Of a stretch of DNA of 64,000 nucleotides, positions 1-10,131 are shown piece by piece. Position numbers and translations under genes: made by a program. The notes beneath the pieces are model-generated. The model was not told where the DNA came from and did no database searches. It saw nothing but the letters and a program-made list of their open reading frames with translations. The stretch is from assembly GCA_031472005.1 (NCBI GenBank), contig PZJY01000001.1, forward strand, positions 3,286,001 to 3,350,000, in the 5' to 3' direction. This DNA is from Tetracladium setigerum (taxonomy: Eukaryota; Ascomycota; Leotiomycetes; Helotiales). Numbering within the stretch: the stretch's first letter is position 1; each line of letters starts with the position of its first letter.

Positions 1-2074
1 CAATTGGGTTGAGTTCCTCTTCCACATTCATGTCATTTTCCTCCCCTAGTTCATCATCGTCGTCGTCTTCTTCCTCTAGTAAATCCTTTTCCTCTGGTTG
101 TCGAGGCTCCTCTTGCGCAATAGGAGCCGGAATTGGAGCGGACGGAACAGATGCTGGCTTTGCCACGGGGGGTCCTCCTGCTCCTCTCCACATACCAGCA
201 ATACCTGGCTGGTTTGCCTTTTCTTGCGAACCCAGTTCGCTCTTACTTCTTGCACGCTTAATCATGGATGTGAGGCCAAGAAGCGGACTCTTGGGTGACA
301 TGGTTGGCCCACTGATCGAGCCACTTGGTCTGTGAGTGGTTGCAATGGTGCCAGCCATACCAGCCATGGCAGCTATAGTAGTATTGATGTTTGGTGCAGT
401 TCTGTTACTGTAGCTGTTGGACGAATGTGGTGGCGGCGCAAGAGTATCTTGACTGTTCTTCCTGGGATCGACGGAATTCTGGGTTTCGTCCGGGATGTTC
501 ACAGCGCTGCGGGCACGCTTGAGTCTGCTATCGCTCCTCTTCCGAGCAAAGTTCGCCAATCGGTCGAGACCTTGATCGAAGATGCTGTTGCTGCGATTCC
601 GCCCGGTCTCTTTTGGCTTGCTAATTGAAAGCTTCTTGAGAAAGTTACCGTCTGCAACGGACTCCCAGTCGGCTACACTTGGGTCACTGTGACGGCGCGT
701 GCGAAGAGTTCCCCATGTGGCTGCTCGAGAAAGGATTGACTGTGCATCAGACATTTCGTTGAAGCGCCTCATGGCATCCATTGATGTTGGGGGTTGCTGG
801 AAGTTGGACCTCGTGATGCGCGGCATCATAGGTGCATCGCTCCAATGTCGAGACTGGTGCATCAAGCGGAAGTCCACATCATTAGGAGCCACGTTCTTGA
901 AGTTGTAATAGACTTGGCCGTCAAGTGGTCGATTTTCTGTGTCGCTAACAGCATCATCGTCCGCAGGAGCGATGTCAGCTACATCAACCTGACGGCCTGT
1001 CCTTTTATTTTCCCAAATATGGCTATTTAGAGGAAAATAGGAATCTTTGAGCTCATCTTCATCAGGATTGTGACTGTCTGCTTGTGACCTCCACTCTTGA
1101 ATGTCCAGGTTGGTACTGTCAATTCTTCGTTGTTCCTCGGCTTCTTTCAGATTTGGCACCAGCGTGTTGGAGATGTCCTTTCGAGATTCCGGATCTATGC
1201 CTGCTTGGCCAGTCACCGCATCAGGCCGCCACGCACCATCTTCATCTCGGTCCACATGGACTGGTAGGGGACCGCTATGATCATGGGCATTGCTGGCGCT
1301 TCTTTTGCGTCCAGTCTGTGAGAAGTAATCAGGATGATGTTCCGGGTGCATGTGCTCCCATTGCGACACGGCTATTAGTGGACTTTGTCCTGAGCGACTC
1401 ATACTGCCAGGTTCGGATTCTTCCTCGCTTGAACGACTACTTCCGCTATGATCGGGGGTCAATTGGACCGTCGAAGGCAATTGCACGGGAGGCGGATTGC
1501 CTGTGGGGTGTTGTGTGTGGTATAAGTCTGTTTGGAGCTCGTGCTGCGTGATGGTCGAATTCGTTTTTAGCTCATTGAATCCGGGCTGGGGCGATGGTGT
1601 ATTCGCAATACTACTGTGCACTGGACTGAGAGGATATGTTGAAGTCGTTGCACTCGTTGGCTCCGGAATATCGTTATTCTCGGGTTCGGAATATGAGTTG
1701 GCGAGGGGTGGATTATTACTCTGATTATTCTGGTTATTCTGTATAGAATGGTATGCCTGGGCGAACAGCGTCGAGGATAACGAGTCGACTCGGGTCACAC
1801 CTGCGTCAAAGTCCACACCGAAGAATGGATCCTCTGCTTCACTGAGCTCACTCGGCTGGTATGCGCTGTATTCCGACAGACTTCCGGCCGGTGTGCTGTG
1901 GATGTTGTATGAGGGGCTGGTCGAGCTGCTTAGGGTTTGCGAGTTGTATGGAGACAGCAGGTTGAGTTCGGCCTGTGACAGGGTCTGTTGAGGCAAGCCA
2001 AAGTCGTCGACGTATTCTCGTGAGCGTGAAGCATCGACGGATGGAGGAGTAGAATTATTGAAGGTGGAAGACAT
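1..2074 (-). CDS. Serine-rich, largely disordered protein of unknown function (C-terminal part outside window)
   Basis: I do not recognise this protein. One frame stays open for 691 codons, from an ATG at 2074-2072 to the left edge, with no stop and no intron needed. The N-terminal 230 or so residues are Ser/Pro/Asn/Gln-rich and look disordered. A denser middle part follows, with a stretch of mixed charge (RDEDGAWRPDAVTGQAG) and later a block reading MMPRITRSNFQQPP, MDAMRRFNEMSDAQS and NFLKKLSISKP, which looks like the conserved core. Downstream are several Arg/Ser/Lys patches (RKRSDSRLKRARS, MIKRARSKSE) that could be nuclear signals or kinase sites. The last visible 40 residues end in an acidic run (EEEDDDDDELGEEND). 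A folded domain may lie beyond the window. A regulatory or scaffold protein is likely; nothing visible fixes a function. Confidence 0.75.
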   Translation of the reverse strand, partial: MSSTFNNSTPPSVDASRSREYVDDFGLPQQTLSQAELNLLSPYNSQTLSSSTSPSYNIHSTPAGSLSEYSAYQPSELSEAEDPFFGVDFDAGVTRVDSLSSTLFAQAYHSIQNNQNNQSNNPPLANSYSEPENNDIPEPTSATTSTYPLSPVHSSIANTPSPQPGFNELKTNSTITQHELQTDLYHTQHPTGNPPPVQLPSTVQLTPDHSGSSRSSEEESEPGSMSRSGQSPLIAVSQWEHMHPEHHPDYFSQTGRKRSASNAHDHSGPLPVHVDRDEDGAWRPDAVTGQAGIDPESRKDISNTLVPNLKEAEEQRRIDSTNLDIQEWRSQADSHNPDEDELKDSYFPLNSHIWENKRTGRQVDVADIAPADDDAVSDTENRPLDGQVYYNFKNVAPNDVDFRLMHQSRHWSDAPMMPRITRSNFQQPPTSMDAMRRFNEMSDAQSILSRAATWGTLRTRRHSDPSVADWESVADGNFLKKLSISKPKETGRNRSNSIFDQGLDRLANFARKRSDSRLKRARSAVNIPDETQNSVDPRKNSQDTLAPPPHSSNSYSNRTAPNINTTIAAMAGMAGTIATTHRPSGSISGPTMSPKSPLLGLTSMIKRARSKSELGSQEKANQPGIAGMWRGAGGPPVAKPASVPSAPIPAPIAQEEPRQPEEKDLLEEEDDDDDELGEENDMNVEEELNPI

Positions 2075-2234
2075 TTGTGTGACGGGGGGGTAGGAGGCTA
2101 TGTATGTACCGAGTAGTGACGACGGGAAGGGGGGAGAGAGTTGCAGGTAGGTCCGGAATGCGATCAACGAGTCGTAGGCAAGGTCATGTTGCAGCCTTGG
2201 GAGACAAATGTGATGGAGGACAAAGGAAGTGCGT

Positions 2235-2267
2235 CGAGGAGGAGGAGGAGGAGCAGGAGGAGGAGGA
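2235..2267. repeat. GGA-rich microsatellite
   Basis: A run of GAG/GGA units, interrupted once by GCA, lies about 160 bp upstream of the start of the serine-rich gene, so it falls in its promoter or 5' leader. On the coding strand it reads as a pyrimidine (CCT/TCC) tract, a common feature of fungal leaders. Confidence 0.7.
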
Positions 2268-4220
2268 AAGATGCGCGCTTCGGAGCAGGAGCTGAAAGAC
2301 CAAACGAAGCTTAGGAATAGCAGGGAGGTAGAGTAAGTAGTAGGAGGTGAGCAGACAGGGAGAAGAAACTCGGGAGAGTCGCGCAAGTATAGAAGCTATA
2401 TGTTGGAGACGATTTGGCGCGCAGGTTTCAAGGAAGGCTCTTCAACAATGTCGTCGTCGGGCATGGAGATGGGGTTGGGGTGATGGGAGTTGTGAAGCGT
2501 GTTTGCGAGGGGGGGGGCTGTTCGATTCTCGGCTAAGATAAGCGTAGTCCGGACGCCAAACAGAAGTTGTAGCGACACGGAGTTTAGAGATCACAGAGCA
2601 AAAGGGAGTGAGAGAGCCTTGTTCGCTCGCTGCTAATGCTGCTCGTACCACCTGAATGGATACTGCTGTAAATTGTGAATTGTGATCTCCCCGGACTCGA
2701 AACGCTGCGTTGGGCGATTCTCCTGGCGGATCTGCCTGGCTCCAAACACACAGCACATCAGACATCATAGCAGGAGCAGCATCATTCTGGCGGTCAATTC
2801 TCGCTCTTGGTCCCCAAAACAGACATGCAAATTGGTAAGACTTACAGAGTAGCAAAGGAGCCGCACCAAGAATGCCACAAGGCAGATCGTCCCCCAAGTC
2901 AGCCCACACCAGCGAGTTCAGTGCTCCACAGGCTAATCAACAGCCCTAAAGTGGCGGTGCCTGATCCCAGCAGTCGAAGGTGTGTGGGGAATAAACATTG
3001 AACTTTACTTTCCTCCCCCATGTCATCCATCATCTTTCTGTGTCTGCTGCTGCTTCTTCTTCTACTTCTTTTCATTTGATATATGGTTTCTTGCCCAAAC
3101 ATCCGTCATTCATGACAGGGAAAAGCAGCTAGAAGCATGTCGAATATCGCTCACCTCTCACCGAGAATCCCATCGCTACTGTCAGGTATCTGACTTTTTA
3201 TCAAGCGAAGGGCCAATCAATGGTCCAGTACAGTACAAGTAAAGTTCTACATGGCGTTGAAGGGGGTTTGGATTATTAAGACTCCTATTTCACCGAAGCA
3301 TCTCTAATACTTCCAAATAATGGCAAAAGATGAAGCTTCTGCCCAATAACAAGCGAAGTCTTGTTTTGAAGGACCTGCGAGTCGCACATGTCTCATTTAA
3401 AGAGAGAGAGCTGTTTATTACTTTAATGTTGCCGTTGCCTGCTGGGCTTGACCAAAGAAGAGAGGCAGTGCAATTGATGTTTTTCATCTCAAAAGCCTTC
3501 TCTGATGCCACCCCCCTAGCTGGCATGCACAGGAAAATCGAGATGCAAGTTTTCAACATCCACCTGCATGCAGCCTTGCCAACTGTCTGTCCTTTTTACC
3601 ACTCACCGAGCTCATGGATTCTTGAATGCTTCAGGCTCCAGCGGGCTGTGGAGCATGGTCTGGTATCCTGTGTCTGGTGTCGAAATACTGCAAAAGTACG
3701 CTTTGGCGGCTTTTCCCATGCAGCCTCGATATTACTTTGCAGGAGGTCGATTGCACAATGGTGATTCGAGCATTCGAGGGAGCTATCGGCTTGGTCGACA
3801 TATCTTGCTTACTCTAATACTCCACGAACGACTTCGTTGCTCAAACCTGCTGCACCAGGATCATTGCAGACAGGCAGAAATCTGTGGTCCCGGCTCTGGC
3901 TCTGGTTCCGCGAGAAGTGAAAATTCTACACGTCAGAAGTTCATCAATTCGTGTAATGATCAGATTTTCCTCCGCACCTGGTTAATATATTAAATCTCTT
4001 CCTCTATTTTTCATTGGCAGTTGTCTCTATAGCGTATTCTGAATGTGTTCCTCGATATCCCCAACGCCCATGTTGGTGTGACCTTGACCACCGAGAGAAA
4101 CCGTCCCTTCCTATCCGGGTCTCTCTCTCTTTTCTAGTTTTTCATTTTAGCTGTTAATGCTTTCCAACAAACGTTTTCACACTATGTCCTTCAAGATCCC
4201 CCAAGCCTCGCAAGTAAACT

Positions 4221-4297
4221 CCCTCTCTCTTTCTCTCTCTCTCTTTCTCTCTCTCTCTTTCTCTCTTTCTCTCTTTCTCTTTCTCTCTCTCTCTTTC
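4221..4297. repeat. CT microsatellite with CTTT interruptions
   Basis: About 77 bases of almost pure pyrimidine, made of CT units broken at intervals by TTTC. It is 1.6 kb from the nearest supported gene, so no regulatory role can be assigned. Confidence 0.85.
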
Positions 4298-5878
4298 ATG
4301 GCAGTCAAAATCTTCCAACTCATTCTTACAGTACATCTCCATACCATCCCAAACACCATATAGCCATCACCAGGCCACTCAAAGAACCCCACAACTCCTC
4401 TGCGCCAATTCCAGAATGTATCCTCAGCACCTGAAAGTAAACTTTACGATAGTTTCAAAACCCCACCACCTACCTGTACACTTGACCACAAAGCTACAAT
4501 TCATCCATTATCTTTACGGAACGCCCATTGGAAGTAGCTCTTGAGTGGGACCTCAAGAGAGCATATCCCACCACGCCAAACCCAACATCTGTGCAATGAT
4601 GCCACCGCCGATGGGTCACATACATCGAATGAAATTGTTTCCCAATCCCTTGGACTGGTACGATCGCCGATCTCTGTTTATGTTAGTTGTCAACGATATA
4701 TCTCACCTCGAGCTACCGGCGTGCGCTGAGTGTGGGTGGGTACTTGCTTCGTGTGTTTCTCGTTCATCATTGTACCAAAATTCAACGACGGGGATAATGG
4801 TTTCAAAAACAACAAATGATCCTTTGGAATAGCTCAAACTAATAAGTTAGGCTTCTGATCTTTCGAAAGATTGTGCACCAGCGTTCCCTCACCAATTAGA
4901 CCTAATTTCGAAACAGAGCTGTCGCACATCAAATGGATTGAGTGCCAATGTTGCACTGCAGAGCCGGCTGCTTAAACCAACGACGTCGATGTTGTTACTT
5001 ATTTACGGCGACGATGTAAGGAGGCGAGATTAAGCATAGATGCCTTTTTTAACAATCAGGAAGGATGAGAGAGTTGTAGATTTGAAGTGCAGGAGAGTTT
5101 TTTTCTCCCATCTACGGGCTCTTGCCACACAGCTCAGTGCTCGGTTGAAAACAAAGAAGGCAAAAATTAGTACAAAGTCTACTTGGTCATGTCAAAATTG
5201 TATGCAAAGTGTAACTCGGTATTTCGTAGCATTTTGCACGAGTAGGACAAACACTTGATGCGTTTGTGAGAAACATATGGCTATCATACAAGCTCTGTTG
5301 CGTTTCCCAACCTCCACCTGTATAGAAACAACCCTCCTTGAACGCCAGTGCCTCGCCCTCCCCATTGTAATCATTTGCTCTCTGTGCATAAGCTCTTGGA
5401 TAAAGCTTATTGATATGCTCAGAAGGCTCAATTTGAAAGTCCTGGCTGTATGAAAATTTACAGTGCGGCACGCATGCCTCAAGCGATATACATCGGATCT
5501 TATCCTGATATTGAGTCTGGGTTGAGGCTCAAACTGGACAATGTCGACTAAATTAAAGTAAGTTAGAGGTTTTCTCAATACGTTTCAAAGTTTAAATCTC
5601 GGTACGTTTCGTGGTCTGGGCCAGTTGTTGAAGTTTGCACAAGTAAGCGGCGAGTTGCCTACCAAAACTGATATCTGACAGAAACTGTAGATCAAGTAAG
5701 ATGGCCTTGAATCTAAGACACAAGCGATTGTGGTTTCTCCGTTATATCGCGTTAGCTTGCCAATCATTAACTCTTAAATACATTGTTGTTCCAGGATTGC
5801 GAGCACGGAAGTTGTTTCCATCCACTTGATCCTTTTTTAGAGCCCCAACTTCACAAAGTTGTCACACCAGCCTACAGG

Positions 5879-6963
5879 ATGCTTCAACTCAATGATCTAA
5901 GCCGACGTGGGAGTACCTTCCTGATCTTTAGTATTGTTACGTCAGTCATAGCAGTTTTGGCTGTGCTTGGACGAATTCATGTTCGTTCGAATATATCCAA
6001 ATCCTTTGGAGTTGATGACTGGCTGCTAATTCTCGCTACAGTAAGTACTGATAACCATAATGGATCAAATTGGAGCTAACGTGTAAAGATATTATTCGGA
6101 GGAGCATCTGTTACTGGTGTCATGATGTCCCTGTATGGGTTTGGTGCTCATGAGATTGACATAAGTCTCCCAGACGCCACCATGCAACTTAAAGTAAGAC
6201 TTTAGAGCATGATATTAGCTATAACCTATCATCTAATTCCACACAGTACATGTATGCAGAGGGAATTTTTACCTACACATGTATAATCGCACTACGAATG
6301 TCGCTTTGCTTCTTCTTCCTTCGCATCACGATAATTCAATGGCAGATACGGTGTCTTTACACGGTCGCCATTGTTACTACTATCATCAACACCCTCAATC
6401 TTTTCCGGGTCAACATATTCTATTGTTATCCAGTCTCGGATTATTGGAACGTGGATCCCGACTTTGACGGCGGAAATTGCCTTACGGCTTATGCAGAAAA
6501 CAGCCTCCTCTACGCTCAGTTTGCTGTCTCGGTTGCCGCTGATTTAACAACGAGCCTTCTTCCTCTATTACTTCTTAAGAATTCGAGATTAGACAGAAGA
6601 CTGAAGTTCATCACATGCTTTCTTCTTAGCCTGGGAGTAATTGCGAGTGGGGCTTCAATCGCGGCCATCGTACTTACCAGCTCATACAATGATGGTGACG
6701 ACTATTACTACACATCTGCGCCGATATTCATTGCTCAGGTCGCTGAACCGTTCCTTGGTATCATAGCCTCTTCTTTTGCAACATACCGCCCACTCTTACG
6801 ATCACTTTCCACATTATTCCATGGACATATCTCCAAAATAAAAGGGACGAATCAAAACCGCGAATCAGGTGCAGTGGAGGGAGACAAGAACAGTGGAACA
6901 AGTGGTCAATTTTCTTCTGGTCAACAGTCAGATCTTCCTTCGAACCATGATCGGCGGTGCTAG
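5879..6963 (+). CDS. Pth11-like seven-transmembrane receptor (fungal rhodopsin-domain family)
   Basis: Three exons: 5879-6040, 6089-6193, 6247-6963; both introns (48 and 53 nt) are GT-AG, phase 0, and the first has a GCTAAC branch site. The product is 327 aa. Seven hydrophobic segments are visible: TM1 STFLIFSIVTSVIAVLAVLG, TM2 after the family-typical Asp-Asp-Trp (DDWLLILAT), TM3 from YAEGIFTYTCIIALR, TM4 CLYTVAIVTTIINTLN, TM5 YAQFAVSVAADLTTSLLPL, TM6 FITCFLLSLGVIASGAS and TM7 IFIAQVAEPFLGIIASSFA. A hydrophilic Ser/Gly/Asn-rich cytoplasmic tail of about 50 residues follows. There is no N-terminal CFEM domain. The family comprises plasma-membrane proteins, often receptor-like, sometimes acting in surface or host sensing; ligand and partner are unknown. 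The ATG at 5879 is the first in frame; the open frame extends upstream without an ATG. Confidence 0.85.
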
Positions 6964-8692
6964 TCGGCGAAAAAAGATGTTATGCGAATAAAATCTATTG
7001 CGAGACCAAGGGTAATGATAAACGTATAGTTGCTTAATACTCTATACTCTAGAAAATATAAATCGTTCTTTCCTATCAATCAAGTAGACTATATTATGCA
7101 GGATGAGGTGGGCTTGCTAACCTACCTTGCAATCCATACGTAGTTGGCGACGTCCAGAAATTCATGGCATTTACACCCACTACAGAACGTGAAAAGGGTA
7201 ATAATGCAGTATGTACACAAGGTCTATTGAGAATTCAAGAGCCAAAGCAGCGAACCAAATGGAAGCTAGTCAACAATTGTACATTGCACATGAAGCCGCG
7301 CTTGAGTTTGTTTCAATTGACCTAGGTTGGATGGATTGAAGAGCGTGAAGGTGTCCCCATCTGGAAGGAACCAAAGGAAACAGAACATCTAGGTTGCAAC
7401 AAAATCTCATCTTATTCTTCCCTGCCTTGAGGCATTGTAGAAGACGATAATGGCAGACCAAAATGCCATCATTGCCAATTTCACAAATCGTGAAACTGAG
7501 AAGCTTGTGAGCTAGCTCCAACAATTCCGAAAGAATATTCCCTCATAAATTCAAGTAAAATATACCTAATAATAACTCGGCTATATGTACGGACGATGTA
7601 AGACGACGTATAGAGCATGTGCATCCAGAGGCTCCGAACTCAAAACAAAAAGCAATGACAGGATGGGAAAAGGAAGGAAGGAAGAACGGTGCAGAAAAAA
7701 AATCAATTCGCATTGATCAGTTGCTGCCTCAAGAATAGGCATCCATCCGACTTTCACACTCGAGAAAGTATCTCTATCCGAGGTCAAAACTAGTGATGTA
7801 CAGTACCTGTGTGCATCAGATGATCCAAGAGCGTTGAGTTTTGAAAACGGGCAAAAGGTCTCCTGCATGCCTCTCTCTGCACGTACAGGCATATGAAATA
7901 GGAAGGTCAGCGTTTTCTCAACGAAGAAAAACGCCTCAAACTGCAAACTGCAAATTGCTGTTCGAAACAGCCAGTTGCCGATTAGGTCGCATGAAATGTA
8001 TTCGTTCTTGTTTATTAATTCAGAAAAAGTTGTATTGCCCATGTAGGCTTAAGCAATTCTTGATGATACGAATTTTTTTCTTGAGCTGATTACCCCCATA
8101 TTTGGTGGTCGGTGATATCGCAATCATAATGTATTACGAAATTTTTTGGCCCAGCCCGAGTTTTTGTTTATCATCACTCTGTCCTTCTCGCCAAGGGGCG
8201 ATAACAGTTATTGCAACCCAAGACATGCTACTTCCCTGATCCTTCCTCCTGAAGCTTGCAGCTGCCGCGCACAAGGTCATTAAAGTTGTTCTCTGAGAAG
8301 AGATCGACGCATGGAAGACTCAGATCCCGCTTCGAAAGAAGGAGTTTATGACGCCACGTGCAAGTAGCAGTGAAAGATGTGTTTCACCTGTTTTTGAAGT
8401 CATCCAGCCAAGGAAACAGCCACGAGTGCCCATGAATTGGACTTCTTTTCCTTTCCCATCTCCTCATGGCACAAAAGAATCCTCCATTTTCCTTTTCTTA
8501 AGCCACGAACCAAGCCTAAAGATTCGGACTGGAGAATTCCCGAGTCTTGTTGTTGTTCGTATTGTTGATGGACGCCATGCCATGGACCCCCTAATTTCAA
8601 GCCTCCAATCCAGCGTGCAAGAAGTAGCAAATTGCTTTTCCAATTGAACACCCAAATCGTCGTCACCAAGTCTTCCACCACAGATGCATTAT
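6964..8692. other. Intergenic, 1.7 kb, no supportable gene
   Basis: This lies between the convergent 3' ends of the receptor (plus) and the DUF202 gene (minus). The longest open frames (for example the minus frame at 7581-8042) lack recognisable motifs and neighbouring coding exons. I see nothing else in it. Confidence 0.5.
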
Positions 8693-9319
8693 TCAAACAT
8701 CATCAACCAGCCGAATTGTCAACATTATCAGAATCGAATAGGCAAGTATGGACAGCGCCGTCAAAACCACGACCGCATTTCCACTAGTCCTGAACTTCTT
8801 CCTGCCCATGCCATCGTCGCCGACCTCACTGAAGAACTGCCTGTTACCCTCGTATCGTCTATACACAGACACCATCAAGATCCCAGCGCCATATGTAGCA
8901 AACAGCGCACCGATGGAGTAGAACTCTTTCGTGAAGATTTTAAGGATGACGAGCGAGAAGGAGAACTGCCCAAGAGCAGTGCGAATGTATGCGCCTTCGA
9001 AAGTTCGCTGTGCTGCGCGGATTTCGACGAGTCTGTGATAGATAGATTCGTATTAGCTACACCGTTTCTCGTGCAGTGCCGGCAGCAGAGAGAGGAACAG
9101 ACTCTTGGGCTGTGAGTACGACGCTGCTAGCGCGATGGAGCCGCAGACGAAGCCGATCCTCGGGGTGAGACTGCAAAGCGTTCAGTAAAGACATCGAAGT
9201 GAGGAACTCGGCAGTAATGGAGGGGATGGGGGATGGGGGGATGGGGGGATGGGGAGATTGAGAAGCTCTGGAAGGGGGATTACCTCGAACATTCGTGTGA
9301 AACCCCCAAAGGTAGGCAT
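8693..9319 (-). CDS. DUF202-type small integral membrane protein
   Basis: Proposed exons on the minus strand are 9319-9284, 9170-9103 and 9032-8693 (introns 113 and 70 nt), giving 147 aa. The last exon is the secure part. It starts LVEIRAAQRTFEGAYIRTAL, which carries the DUF202 signature Ala-x-x-Arg-Thr-(Phe/Tyr)-x-(Ala/Gly)-x-x-Arg-Thr-(Ala/Ser)-Leu, followed by three hydrophobic helices (GQFSFSLVILKIF, GALFATYGAGILMVSVY, VVVLTALSILAYSILIMLTI) and the loop YRRYEGNRQFF. Such proteins are membrane-embedded, and their biochemical role is not established. The N-terminal 35 residues are less sure. The second intron needs a GTCTGT donor; this is the only choice that keeps both the phase and a plausible intron length, because the obvious GTGTAG donor would leave a 30-nt intron. 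Confidence 0.65.
9219..9254 (+). repeat. G-tract tandem repeat inside DUF202 intron 1
   Basis: Plus-strand units of GAT followed by four to six G repeat five times. This is the non-template strand of nothing known; on the coding (minus) strand the intron carries the C-rich complement, CCCCCCATC units. Five consecutive G runs of at least three bases satisfy the usual G-quadruplex pattern. Confidence 0.75.
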
Positions 9320-10131
9320 GGCTGCTGTGTGGACGCTGGTTTGCTTCTTCAAGTCACCGATGATGGTGTTGGACTTCCAAGGTGGTGGCAGAGAACGTGG
9401 GATGTCTGATGTTGAGGATGACCAATGGGCCCAATGGGCCGCCTCTTTGTGCCAAGCGCCAAGAATCGCATCAATTGCCAGCATGTCAGAACCGACAAGG
9501 GACAAGGGAAGACTGGCAAAAGCAAACATAGAAAAAAAATCTTTTTGTTGACGTCGGCGACTCGGCGGTCACATCGTTACAGGCTCAAAAACTCGTTCCT
9601 TTTGTGAGGATATACGTTGGCTTCTATTCAGTATACCTCGGAATCTATGCTGGGTTGACTTGCAATCCGGGCAATCTCAATGCTAAATCCTCGCCCCAAA
9701 AAGACAATGCTCACAATGCTCGAACAGACATGATTTTCAGTTACTCCATTCCCTTTTGACTGGCACATGATCCCCTGTCGTTCATTCATCCTCCCATACG
9801 CCGTGCCTCCCAAAATCAAAACCATGTTTTTACACGTCCACTCCAACCAAATCCAGCCCAATCCCGGTATAATTTCCTGTCCTTCCCTCTCTCCCCTTGC
9901 GCCCCCTGTCCCTTCACCTCGAAGGCCCATCCAGCTTTCGTTATGCATCGTTATCTTCATTACTGATTCACTATTCTTACAGGTCGTTGGTGGTGTCTCC
10001 ACGACACCCTCTATCATTCTCTAACTGGAGAAGTCCGACTTCTCCTATATAGAACTGAAGCTCTCATGCAACACCATGGTTGGTATCCTTTGGCATTTTG
10101 CCATTTTACCCATCACTATCATGACCACTTT
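9320..10131. other. Intergenic, 0.8 kb
   Basis: This separates the DUF202 start from the 3' end of the Zn2Cys6 gene, both minus strand. It therefore contains the terminator of the latter and the promoter of the former. No coding exon is supported. Confidence 0.5.

Larger units (their letters stand above)
2075..5878. other. Intergenic, 3.8 kb, no supportable gene
   Basis: This holds the upstream region of the minus-strand gene ending at 2074 and of the receptor gene starting at 5879, which are divergent. Open frames here (longest 144 codons at 3330-3764) overlap others in different frames, lack splice-consistent neighbours and show no recognisable motif. Purine-rich low-complexity sequence lies near 2235 and a CT microsatellite near 4221. 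Confidence 0.55.

Noticed and set aside
3330..3764. 144-codon open frame on the plus strand with an ATG start
   Set aside because: Overlapped by comparable open frames in other frames, no motif, no splice-consistent extension; length is within chance for this spacer.
5783..5878. In-frame upstream extension of the Pth11-like receptor
   Set aside because: It begins with TTG, contains no ATG, and is not needed for the first transmembrane helix.
9033..9062. A 30-nt GTGTAG...CACAG intron in the DUF202 gene
   Set aside because: Shorter than normal fungal introns and out of phase with the upstream exon; the 70-nt alternative fits both.
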